Positions 17,901 to 24,801 of a stretch of DNA of 64,000 nt are shown here, in pieces. The notes beneath the pieces were generated by a model. It was given only the letters and a program-made list of their open reading frames with translations. It was not told the origin of the DNA and did not search any database. Both the position numbers and the translations under genes were made by a program. How positions within the stretch are numbered: the stretch's first letter is position 1; every line of letters begins with the position of its first letter. Where the stretch lies: positions 248,001 to 312,000 of the forward strand of contig NZ_JAHYBZ010000004.1 in NCBI RefSeq assembly GCF_019430885.1, read 5' to 3'. The DNA is from Roseomonas alba. GTDB lineage: Bacteria; Pseudomonadota; Alphaproteobacteria; Acetobacterales; Acetobacteraceae.

Positions 17901-18837
17901 CTTCGCCCTCGGTGGCCATTCGCTGCTCGCCGTCGACCTGATGCTGCGTGTGCAGGAGGAATTCGGCCGCGATCCCGGCCTCGGCGCGCTGTTCGAATAC
18001 CCCACGGTCGCGCGCCTTGCCGGCCTGCTCGATTCGACGGCCGTGCCGCCTTCCGATGACGGGCTGCGGCCGCTGATCGTGCTCGCGCGCGGCGAGGCGA
18101 ATCGCCCGCCGCTGTTCGTCGTGCATCCGGCGGGCGGCATCGCCTGGTGCTATGGCGGCATGGCGCGGGCGCTGGCCCCGGAGATCGGCGTGCTCGGCCT
18201 GCAATCGCCTGCCCTCGACGCCGCGATCGCGCCGGCGGCGAGCATGGAGGCACTGGCCGCCGACTATGCCGACCGCGTGCTCTCCTCCGGCACGAAGGGC
18301 CCAGTCCACCTCGCCGGCTGGTCGGTCGGCGGCATCATTGCCCAGGCCATGGCGGTGCGGCTGCGCGACCTCGGCCGGGAGGTCGGCCTGGTCGCCCTGC
18401 TGGATGCCTATCCGGCGGAGGTCTGGCGCGCCCAGCCTGAGCCCGACGATGCCGCGATCTATGGCGCGCTGATCGCCATCGCCGGCATCGATCCGAGGCA
18501 GCACCCCGACCTGCCGCTGGAACGGGCTGCGGTCATCGACTTCCTGCGTCGCATGGGCACGCCCCTCGGGCGCCTGCCGGAAGCCGCGCTGGACGGCGTA
18601 GTGCGCGTGGTCGAGGGCAACAACCGCCTGGTGCGCGGCCATCACCATCGCCGCTTCGACGGCACACTGACGCACTTCCGCGCCGCCCACGACCATGCCG
18701 GGCGCGGCCTGTCGCCCGTCCTGTGGACACCCCACGCCGCGCGCCTGGAGACTATCGACGTCCCTGCCCTGCACGGCCAGATGATGGGCGAGGCCGCCAC
18801 GGCCGTGATCGTCCCGGCGCTGCGCCGGCGCATGTAA
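14977..18837 (+). CDS. entF: EntF-like nonribosomal peptide synthetase (C-A-T-TE), serine-specific
   Basis: A 1286-residue four-domain synthetase, near the length of EntF (1293). Condensation domain: HHLVLDG at 141-147. Adenylation domain: YTSGSTGEPKG from 596; pocket residues read D642, V643, W646, H685, then F and S of VFCSGEAL, and L, V, D of NLYGPTEAAVDV, giving DVWHFSLVD-K, the EntF serine code. Carrier domain: GGHSLL with Ser982. Thioesterase: GWSVGG with Ser1116, Asp1143 and His1266, the same Ser-Asp spacing as EntF. It should join dihydroxybenzoate to serine and release an oligomer or cyclic lactone. ATG 14977 is chosen over 14935, which would lie deep in the carrier gene. Confidence 0.93.
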   Translation: MADGDVRAPALALSEAQEGLWYAQRLDPGNPVFSTGHYLDLRGALDLEAFRAAVDGMVAEADALAFRIEDAPTGVTQRPDPALRPWLEIVDLSRDADPLAAARAEMARDMARPVDPARGPLAAERLYRLSETRHLWYHRAHHLVLDGFGTELLMRRAAALYAARVTGADPGPRLAAFDAAMAEDAAYRASPRRAKDAAYWRDAMADAPDVTSIGQGVALTARSTHHAAAAIPADTAAALRRFANAHDLAWPDVMTALLGAYVRRLTGEAESIIGVTFMNRFGSAAARTPATVMNVLPLRIRFDEAQPLAQGVDDVATQLAALRRHGRYRGEQIRRDLGRVGAGRRLHGPIVNIQPYHELPTFPGLTAELHLLGTGPVDDITFDLRGDPAANALRLDVEANPTLHSAEETAGHAARAAQFLAAALEAGDLASVATATPEEAQRFVFTVNETAHPLPDTTLAALIARRMASQPDAEALVFEGRALTYAELDRRSAALAGTLAARDIGPGDLVAIELDRSVDLIVGLLGVIRAGAAYLPIDATHPADRIARIMKAAAPRVLLSHAALPGSVPLLPPTGWPETGAAPDGPAPSDAAYLLYTSGSTGEPKGAVIEHRAIVNRLEWMGVHYGIGPGDRILQKTPATFDVSVWEFFLPFLSGATLVVAAPGAHRDPAAIARLIRDQRITTAHFVPSMLAAFLAHPDAAGIAMTRVFCSGEALTPDLRDRFHATMTAELHNLYGPTEAAVDVSYWNASRGDRSDPMPIGFPVWNTRLYVLDAALRPVPPGVTGDLYIAGVQLARGYLGRPDLTERAFIPDPFHPGERMYRTGDLARFRPDGAILYLGRADGQVKLRGQRLELGEIEAAIASCPLVLQNRVIAREDRPGDKRLVAYLVPAPDYETEDLRAHVAARVPDYMVPSAFVALDSLPVNSSGKLDRNALPVPDLPQGAGREPATDTERRVAALFAECLGVPKVGADDDFFALGGHSLLAVDLMLRVQEEFGRDPGLGALFEYPTVARLAGLLDSTAVPPSDDGLRPLIVLARGEANRPPLFVVHPAGGIAWCYGGMARALAPEIGVLGLQSPALDAAIAPAASMEALAADYADRVLSSGTKGPVHLAGWSVGGIIAQAMAVRLRDLGREVGLVALLDAYPAEVWRAQPEPDDAAIYGALIAIAGIDPRQHPDLPLERAAVIDFLRRMGTPLGRLPEAALDGVVRVVEGNNRLVRGHHHRRFDGTLTHFRAAHDHAGRGLSPVLWTPHAARLETIDVPALHGQMMGEAATAVIVPALRRRM

Positions 18838-18889
18838 CGAATCCTCACGGCGCGCCGGCAGTGATTGACCTCGGCGGCTCGTCTGTTAC

Positions 18890-18908
18890 GCAACTCATTC
18901 TCATTTGC
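18890..18908. promoter_or_regulatory. Fur-like operator upstream of cytochrome b561 gene
   Basis: GCAACTCATTCTCATTTGC lies 44 bases before the b561 start codon. The other strand reads GCAAATGAGAATGAGTTGC, with the ATGAGAAT core seen in the site at 1625. The surrounding bases are AT-richer than the genes on both sides. Confidence 0.6.
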
Positions 18909-18951
18909 ATAAAGACACGGGCGCCCCGCGGCGACCCGGCCGGGGATCTGC

Positions 18952-19530
18952 ATGATGACGCTGCATTGGCGGGATACGCCCGAACGCTATGGTCTCGTCT
19001 CGCGGCTGCTGCATTGGGGCATGGCGCTGATCCTGCTGTGGCAGTTCACCGGCATGATCCTGCGGCTGATCCTGGGCCGCACGCCGCTCATGGCCTTCTG
19101 GGTGGGGTCGCACCAGTCGGTCGGCACGGTGCTGCTGGGGCTGATCGTGATCCGGCTCGCCTGGGCCTTCGCCAACCGTAGGCGCCGGCCGGCGCATGAC
19201 CGGACGCCGGTCGGCCGGGCCGCTGCCATCGGCCAGGGGCTGCTCTACCTGCTGATGCTCGTCATCCCCGCCATCGGGCTGCTCCGGGCGCTCGGCAGCG
19301 GCCGCGGCTTCGCCTTCTTCGGTCATCAGGTGGTGGAACGGACGGGCCAGCGCATCGACTGGATGGTCGCGCCCGCCCAACTGCTGCATTCCAAGCTTGC
19401 CTGGCTGCTGCTGGCGCTGATCCTGGGCCATGTGGCGATGGCGCTGGTGCACCAGTTCGCCTGGCGCGACGGCGTGCTGCTGCGCATGGCCGGGCAGGCA
19501 CCGCGCCGTGCCGCCGGGGACGCAGCGTGA
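18952..19530 (+). CDS. Cytochrome b561 family di-haem membrane protein
   Basis: A 192-residue protein of the bacterial cytochrome b561 (CybB/YceJ-like) family with four hydrophobic helices. Candidate haem-ligating His residues occur in RLLHWGMAL, GSHQSVG, GHQVV, LLHSKLAW and GHVAMALVHQ. It could pass electrons between the quinone pool and the periplasm. With a Fur-like box just upstream and siderophore genes before it, a part in ferric reduction or other iron-starvation redox work is plausible but not shown by sequence. ATG 18952 or the next codon (18955) could start it. Confidence 0.85.
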   Translation: MMTLHWRDTPERYGLVSRLLHWGMALILLWQFTGMILRLILGRTPLMAFWVGSHQSVGTVLLGLIVIRLAWAFANRRRRPAHDRTPVGRAAAIGQGLLYLLMLVIPAIGLLRALGSGRGFAFFGHQVVERTGQRIDWMVAPAQLLHSKLAWLLLALILGHVAMALVHQFAWRDGVLLRMAGQAPRRAAGDAA

Positions 19531-19623
19531 CCGGCACGGCCTGGAAATCCGGGCCGGCCGACCCACACTAGCCGACGGGATTGCGTCGGCGCGCGAGCGC
19601 GCCGCGGTGCAGGAGACACCCCC

Positions 19624-20133
19624 ATGCGCTCTCTCTCCCTTTTCGCCGCATCGACCATCGCAGGGCTGGTCGCTGCGGCGCCCGCCATGGCCGGGGTCGA
19701 CATTACCTTCGTCAATCCCCGCGGCTTCACCGATGCCGGGCTCTACAGGGTCGGGCGGGTGGATGAGAATGCGCCTGCCCTGACCGGCCTGCGGCGCATT
19801 TTCGAACGCAGCGGCCGGGGCCTGCCACCGGGCCAGGACCTGAAGATAGAGGTGCTGGACGTCGATCTTGCGGGTTTCTTCCCGCCCTGGCGCGGCACGA
19901 GGCCGCCGATCCGCGTCATGGAACCGACGACCTGGCCGCGCATCACGCTGCGTTACACGCTGACGCAGAATGGCCGCGTGATTGGCAGCGACGACGCGGT
20001 GCTGACGGACATGACCTATCTGCGGCGCCCGGCCGTCGCGCGCTCCACCGATCCGCTGCGCTTCGAGGAACCCATGATCGCCGACTGGTTCGCCGTCCGC
20101 TTCGGCGTGACGCGGCGCCCCGCTGCGCGGTAG
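19624..20133 (+). CDS. DUF3016 secreted protein
   Basis: A 169-residue protein with a clear Sec signal peptide (residues 1 to about 23, ending AMAG) and a body that fits DUF3016: ITFVNPRGFTDAG at the start, RITLRYTLTQNG in the middle, and a C-terminal EEPMIADWFAVRFG segment. The family has no known function; it is periplasmic or surface-exposed. It follows the cytochrome b561 gene by 93 bases and may share its promoter. The ATG at 19624 is preceded by GGAG at about eight bases. Confidence 0.75.
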   Translation: MRSLSLFAASTIAGLVAAAPAMAGVDITFVNPRGFTDAGLYRVGRVDENAPALTGLRRIFERSGRGLPPGQDLKIEVLDVDLAGFFPPWRGTRPPIRVMEPTTWPRITLRYTLTQNGRVIGSDDAVLTDMTYLRRPAVARSTDPLRFEEPMIADWFAVRFGVTRRPAAR

Positions 20134-20173
20134 CGCCCGCTCCCGACGCCCTGGTGGCGCCATTCCCGGGGCG

Positions 20174-20881
20174 CTAGACGCCCAAATGCTCGGTGAGCAT
20201 CTCCCGTCGGGCCTGCAGGGTTGCGGACGCGCCGTCGAAGACGATGCGCCCGCCGGCCAGCAGGATCGCGCGTTCGCACAGCCGCAGCGCCAGGGGCAGG
20301 TTCTGTTCGACGATCAGTACCGTCTTCCCTTCCGCTTCCAGCCGCCCAAGGGTGGTCACGATCACCTCCTCCGCGATCGGCGGGGCGAGGCCTTCGCTCG
20401 GTTCGTCCAGAACGAGCACTGGCGCCTGGGTCAGCAGCGCCCGGCCGATTGCGAGCATCTGGCGCTCGCCGCCGGACAACGCGCTGCTGAGTGTGGCCCG
20501 CCGCTCGGCCAGGCGCGGGAACAGCGTGAAGACGCGGTCGAGCGTCCAGGTGCCTGACCGGCCAGACAACGTCGCGAGACGCAGGTTCTCGGCCACGGTC
20601 AGGTCGGGAAAGCCGCCGCGTCCCTGCGGCACCAGCGCGATGCCGAGCCGCGCGATGCGATGCGTCGGCCAGCCCGCGACCTCGCGCCCCATGACTCGCA
20701 CCGACCCCGCCACCTGAGGGCCGAGATTGAACACGGCATGCACCAGCGTCGTCTTGCCCGCCCCGTTGCGACCGAGCACCGCCACGCGCTCGCCGGGCCG
20801 CAGCGCGAGCGATACGCCCTCGAGCACCGCCGCGCCGCCATAGCCGGCCGAGACGCCGGACAATTCGAGAACAGGGCTCAC
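20174..20881 (-). CDS. livF: Branched-chain amino-acid type ABC transporter ATPase (LivF-like)
   Basis: A 235-residue ATPase of the LivF type: Walker A GRNGAGKTT, signature LSGGERQMLAIGRALL, Walker B VLVLDEPSEGLAP, and the family's VPQGRGGFPDLTVAENL stretch. It ends the five-gene operon running from 24593 down to 20174, and the GTG start overlaps the livG stop (GTGA). Liv-type systems take up branched-chain amino acids, amides, urea or aromatic acids; the substrate here is not evident. Confidence 0.88.
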   Translation of the reverse strand: MSPVLELSGVSAGYGGAAVLEGVSLALRPGERVAVLGRNGAGKTTLVHAVFNLGPQVAGSVRVMGREVAGWPTHRIARLGIALVPQGRGGFPDLTVAENLRLATLSGRSGTWTLDRVFTLFPRLAERRATLSSALSGGERQMLAIGRALLTQAPVLVLDEPSEGLAPPIAEEVIVTTLGRLEAEGKTVLIVEQNLPLALRLCERAILLAGGRIVFDGASATLQARREMLTEHLGV

Positions 20882-21627
20882 GGCGCCGCGCTGCCAAGAT
20901 AGGCGCGGCGCACATCGGCATCCGCGCGCACCTCGTCCGGCGTGCCGACGCGGATGACCCGGCCGAGTTCCATGACCACCACCCGCGCGCAATGGCCGAA
21001 GACGATGTCGATGTCGTGCGCGACCAGCAGCAGCGCCGTGCCCGGATGGTGACGCCGCAGCATGTCCAGCAGCCGGTCCGATTCCGCGCGCGTCAGCCCG
21101 GCCGTGGGTTCGTCCAGCAGCAGCAGGCGGGGAGACAGCGCGAGAGGCATCAGCGCATCGACGATGCGGCGCTCGCCGTGGGAGAGGTCGCGCAGAGGCG
21201 TGTCCGCGCGGTGGCCCAAGCCGGCCTCCGCGAGCAGCCGCGCCGCCGTGTCGTCCGCCGCGGCCGTCCCGCGGCCACCACCGAACCAGCGCAGGCCGTC
21301 GCCGGCATGTTCCCGCACAGCCATGGCGATGTTCTCGCGTGCCGTCAGGCCGGGGAAGACCATCGCGGTCTGGAAGGTGCGGGCCATGCCGCGCGCGACA
21401 CGGCGTGTGGGCGGCATGCCGCGCAGATCCTGCCCAGCGAAGCGGATGCTGCCGGCATCGGGCGGCAGGAAGCCGGTAATGACATTGAACAGCGTGGTCT
21501 TGCCGGCACCGTTCGGGCCGATCAGCCCGACCGCTTCGCGTTCGCCGATCTCGAAACCGATGTCGGTCAGCGCGGCGAAGGCGCCGAAGCGTTTGCCGAC
21601 GCCGCTCAGGGCAAGGATGGGAGTCAT
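20878..21627 (-). CDS. livG: Branched-chain amino-acid type ABC transporter ATPase (LivG-like)
   Basis: A 249-residue ATPase of the LivG type: Walker A GPNGAGKTT, the RTFQTAMVFPGLTARENI segment after the Q-loop, signature LSHGERR (Gly-Gly replaced by His-Gly, common in LivG), Walker B LLLLDEPTAGLT, and switch His in VAHDIDIVFG. It pairs with the LivF-like protein and overlaps both neighbours by four bases, so the operon is tightly coupled. Confidence 0.88.
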   Translation of the reverse strand: MTPILALSGVGKRFGAFAALTDIGFEIGEREAVGLIGPNGAGKTTLFNVITGFLPPDAGSIRFAGQDLRGMPPTRRVARGMARTFQTAMVFPGLTARENIAMAVREHAGDGLRWFGGGRGTAAADDTAARLLAEAGLGHRADTPLRDLSHGERRIVDALMPLALSPRLLLLDEPTAGLTRAESDRLLDMLRRHHPGTALLLVAHDIDIVFGHCARVVVMELGRVIRVGTPDEVRADADVRRAYLGSAAP

Positions 21628-22544
21628 TCGGCACCCCCACGCCAACGCCGCATCCCGCCGGCAATGCCATTCGGCAGCAGCAGCACGGTCAGCACGAAGA
21701 CCAGTCCGACGCAGAGCTGCCAGCGATCCGTCCAGGCGCTGAGATAGGTCTGGATGCCGAGATACACCGCGGCTCCCAGGAAGCCGCCCCACAGCGAACC
21801 GATGCCGCCGATCACCAGCATGATCACCATGGCCGCGGATTGCGTCCAATGCACGGATTGCGGCCCGACATAGAGGTTGACGAAAGGATAGAGCGCCCCC
21901 GCCGCGCCGGCGATCGCCCCCGCCAGCAGCAGCGCGCGGAAGCGCACGGCAAACAGGCTGTAGCCTAGCGCGCTCATCCGGATCGGCTGTTCCCGCGTGC
22001 CGACCAACGCGCGACCAATCGGCGCGGCGACATAGGATCGCGCTACGAGCCAGGCCAGGATCGCGAGCAGCACCGCCAGCAGGAACAGCGGCTGCGCGCC
22101 GGGCAGCGCCCAGGGGCCGAACGACAGCGCCGGCAAGCCACGCAGCCCATCCGCGCCGCCGGTTACGTCGCGCCAGTGAAAGGCGACTTCCCACACCATC
22201 TGCCCGGTCAGCAGGGTCAGGATCAGCAGGAAAAGCTGCCCGCTGCGCAGGATGACGACGCCCATCGCCGCCGCCAGTAGCGTGCCCGTGGCGATGCCCG
22301 CGCCGAGCATCAGCAGCACATCGCCGCCCCAGGCGCGCGCGGCGATCGCGGCGGCATAGGCCGCGCCGCCGAACAGCGCCGCATGCCCCAGCGACACCAG
22401 CCCGCCGAAGCCGATCAGCAGGTCGAGGCTCATCACCGCGATGCCGAGCAGCAGGATCTCGGCGAGGAAGCGCAGCAGGAAGTCATCCGCGAGGACAGCG
22501 GTCACGACGGCCAGCAGGGCCGCCGCCAGGACGGCGCGGGTCAT
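21624..22544 (-). CDS. livM: Branched-chain amino-acid type ABC transporter permease (LivM-like)
   Basis: A 306-residue permease with 8-10 hydrophobic helices and the LivM landmarks GFGGLVSLGHAALFG near the N-terminus and VIGGIGSLWGGFLGAAVY near the C-terminus. The ATG at 22544 overlaps the livH stop (ATGA); the longer open frame upstream runs inside livH and is ignored. It forms the membrane channel with LivH. Confidence 0.88.
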   Translation of the reverse strand: MTRAVLAAALLAVVTAVLADDFLLRFLAEILLLGIAVMSLDLLIGFGGLVSLGHAALFGGAAYAAAIAARAWGGDVLLMLGAGIATGTLLAAAMGVVILRSGQLFLLILTLLTGQMVWEVAFHWRDVTGGADGLRGLPALSFGPWALPGAQPLFLLAVLLAILAWLVARSYVAAPIGRALVGTREQPIRMSALGYSLFAVRFRALLLAGAIAGAAGALYPFVNLYVGPQSVHWTQSAAMVIMLVIGGIGSLWGGFLGAAVYLGIQTYLSAWTDRWQLCVGLVFVLTVLLLPNGIAGGMRRWRGGAE

Positions 22545-23422
22545 ATGCGGCGGAGCGGCGGTGCCACCAGCCCGGACGGGCGGAGCATCAACAGCAGCAC
22601 CAGCACTGCGAAGGCCGCGAGATTGGCGAATTCCGGAAACCACACCTTGGAGAAGGTCAACGCGAAGCCGACCACCAGCGCACCCGCGACCGTGCCGCCG
22701 AAGCTGCCGAGGCCACCCACCACCACGGTGACGAGGGCGAGCAGCAGCACCTCCTCATCCAGCCCCGGATAGGCAGCGAGCATGCCCGCACCCAGCGCGC
22801 CTGACAGTCCGCCCAGACCGGCGGACAGCACCAGCACCAGGGTCAGCACGCGGCGCGTGTCGATGCCGAGCGTCTCGACGATGCCGCGATCGCTGACCGC
22901 GGCGCGCAGCACCGCACCCCAGACCGTGCGGTCGAGCAGCAGCCACAGCGCCAGCCCCAGCGCCACGCCCGCCCCGATCAGGAACAGCCGGAAGATCGGA
23001 AACGGCATGTCCAGGATGAACACCACGCCCTGCAGCGTCTCCGGCAGCTCGGGTGTCAGGATCTGCGCGCCGAATCCCCAGCGCATCAGGTCGGCGAAGA
23101 TCAGCGACAGCCCATAGGTCAGCAGCACCTGCATCAGATGCGGCTGCGCGTAGAACTGCCGGAAGGGGAAGCGCTCCAGCACCGCGCCGACCAGCCCCGA
23201 CGCCAGGAAGGCCGCCGGGAAGGCGAGCCACCAGGGCGCCCCGCTGCCCAGCCAGAAGATCCCGACATAGCTGCCGAGCAGGAAGAAGGCGCCATGCGTC
23301 AGGTTCACGAAATTCATCAGGCTGAGCACCACCGAAAGCCCCAGCCCGTTGAGCAGCAGCAGCGCCGAGAAGGACAGTGCGTTCAGCGTCTGAACGGCGG
23401 CATAGCCGAGCAGGTCAGGCAT
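22541..23422 (-). CDS. livH: Branched-chain amino-acid type ABC transporter permease (LivH-like)
   Basis: A 293-residue permease with the LivH signature GLGLSVVLSLMNFVNLTHGAFFLLGSY near residues 25-50 and the VVVGGLGSFGGTVAGALVVG stretch near the C-terminus. The ATG at 23422 overlaps the end of the binding-protein gene by eight bases. It is the second gene of the operon. Confidence 0.88.
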   Translation of the reverse strand: MPDLLGYAAVQTLNALSFSALLLLNGLGLSVVLSLMNFVNLTHGAFFLLGSYVGIFWLGSGAPWWLAFPAAFLASGLVGAVLERFPFRQFYAQPHLMQVLLTYGLSLIFADLMRWGFGAQILTPELPETLQGVVFILDMPFPIFRLFLIGAGVALGLALWLLLDRTVWGAVLRAAVSDRGIVETLGIDTRRVLTLVLVLSAGLGGLSGALGAGMLAAYPGLDEEVLLLALVTVVVGGLGSFGGTVAGALVVGFALTFSKVWFPEFANLAAFAVLVLLLMLRPSGLVAPPLRRI

Positions 23423-24593
23423 TCGGCCCTGGATCGCGGAGCTGCGGATAGGTGTGCACGACGGTGTTGACCAGCGGCTGGCCCGGCGCGCCGGCATTCA
23501 CCTCGTTCACATGGATGTCGAGGATCGCCTGCCCGTTGCGCGGGTCGAAGGGCATGCTGCCGAAGGCGGTGTCGATCGGCGCGTCGAACAGCGCCTGGCG
23601 GGTCTGCGCCCAGTTCCCGGTCGGGTCGCCGTTGGACCGCTCGACGGCCGCGCGCAACACCTGGCCGCAGACATAGCCGGTGGTGCTGAACTCGCCGGGC
23701 AGGGGCTTGCCGGTGGCGCGATAGGCCTCGACGAAAGCGGCGGAGGCCGGCGCGGTCGGCGATTGGTGGAAGGTGTTGATGGCGCCGAGCGGCGCGTCGC
23801 CGACCGCGGGCAGCACGTCTTCCTGGTCGAAGCAGGCGCCGGTGCCGGTCAGGCGGATGCGCCCGGCCAGACGGTATTCCTTCCACTGGCGCAGGAAGCG
23901 CACCGCGTCGCTGCCGGCGAAGAAGACATAGACGGAATCGGGCCGCTCGGCGGCGATGGCGGTCAGCAGCGGGCCGAAATCGGCGGTGCCGAGCGGCGTC
24001 CAGAATTGCCGCCCGATCCGTCCGCCGAGGCCCTGATAGGTCGTGACGAAATCGCCGACATATTCGCGCCCCGCCGCGTAGTCGGACGCCGCAGTGACCA
24101 CGCGCGCACCCGACTGAGTCTCATACGCGCGCCGCGCGGCGCTGCTGCCCAGCATCCAGTTCGTCTTGGTCGGGCGCAGGACATAGGGGCTCGCCGCCTT
24201 GCGGGCCAGGTCGTTGGCCGAACCCAGGATGAAGGTCGGCTTCTGTGCCTCGGTCACCACGTCGCGCAGCGCCAGCGCAACACCGGAATGGATGACGCCG
24301 CAGAGTAGGTCCACGCGGTCCTGCTCGATCAGCTTGCGCGCCTTGCGCACGCCGTCATCGGGACGCGCCTGGTCGTCCTCGACGATCAGTTCCACCGGGC
24401 GGTCGGCGAAGCGTTCGCCGGACTGCACCAGCAGCAGTCGCATGCCGGCGCGCATGCTCTCACCGAGTGCCGTGAAAGGGCCGGAGAGGGAGGTGATCAT
24501 GCCGATGCGCAGCGGCCGTGGCTGCGCGAGCGCTGCGCGCGGCAGCGCGACGGCCGGAAGGCCGGCAAGGGCAAGGCGGCGGGTGATGCGCAT
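23415..24593 (-). CDS. Liv-type ABC transporter periplasmic binding protein
   Basis: A 392-residue type I periplasmic binding protein of the Leu/Ile/Val/amide group. It has a signal peptide (MRITRRLALAGLPAVAL, ending AALAQ) and then the lobe-1 pattern LRIGMITSLSGPFTALGESMRAG; DDQARPDDGVRKARKLIEQDRVD is also typical. Several homologues are annotated for urea or short-chain amides, so the ligand is open. Start 24593 is chosen because it opens directly into the signal peptide; ATG 24608 is an alternative. It is the first gene of the operon, divergent from the YncE-like gene, with Fur-like sites in the shared 208-base gap. Confidence 0.85.
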   Translation of the reverse strand: MRITRRLALAGLPAVALPRAALAQPRPLRIGMITSLSGPFTALGESMRAGMRLLLVQSGERFADRPVELIVEDDQARPDDGVRKARKLIEQDRVDLLCGVIHSGVALALRDVVTEAQKPTFILGSANDLARKAASPYVLRPTKTNWMLGSSAARRAYETQSGARVVTAASDYAAGREYVGDFVTTYQGLGGRIGRQFWTPLGTADFGPLLTAIAAERPDSVYVFFAGSDAVRFLRQWKEYRLAGRIRLTGTGACFDQEDVLPAVGDAPLGAINTFHQSPTAPASAAFVEAYRATGKPLPGEFSTTGYVCGQVLRAAVERSNGDPTGNWAQTRQALFDAPIDTAFGSMPFDPRNGQAILDIHVNEVNAGAPGQPLVNTVVHTYPQLRDPGPNA

Positions 24594-24653
24594 GGTCGGC
24601 GGTTCCATCTGCGGCGACTTCGATGTGGCGGCGCGTTTCGCTGTTACGATAAG

Positions 24654-24673
24654 TTGCGAGTAATTCTCACTAT
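24654..24673. promoter_or_regulatory. Fur-like site in the Liv/YncE divergent promoter
   Basis: TTGCGAGTAATTCTCACTAT shares TTGCGA-T-ATTCTCA with classic Fur-type boxes and with the site at 11770. It is 61 bases upstream of the binding-protein gene and 129 bases upstream of the YncE-like gene, in an AT-richer gap. Confidence 0.5.
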
Positions 24674-24749
24674 CTTGTTGCAGAGCATGGGGGCCGCGAC
24701 AAGGTGTCCTCGCTGCCGCGGTTCATTGCCGCGCCTCGGCAATGATGAT

Positions 24750-24762
24750 AATGCGAGGCATT
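24750..24762. promoter_or_regulatory. Short palindrome before the YncE-like gene, possible second operator
   Basis: AATGCGAGGCATT is a perfect 5-3-5 inverted repeat within ATGATGATAATGCGAGGCAT, about 40 bases before the start at 24802. The neighbouring ATGATGATAAT run also resembles a Fur half-site. It is short, so the call is weak. Confidence 0.4.
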
Positions 24763-24801
24763 CTTAGTTATCGACCATCCCTCCTCCGAGGAAGGCCTCC
24801 G

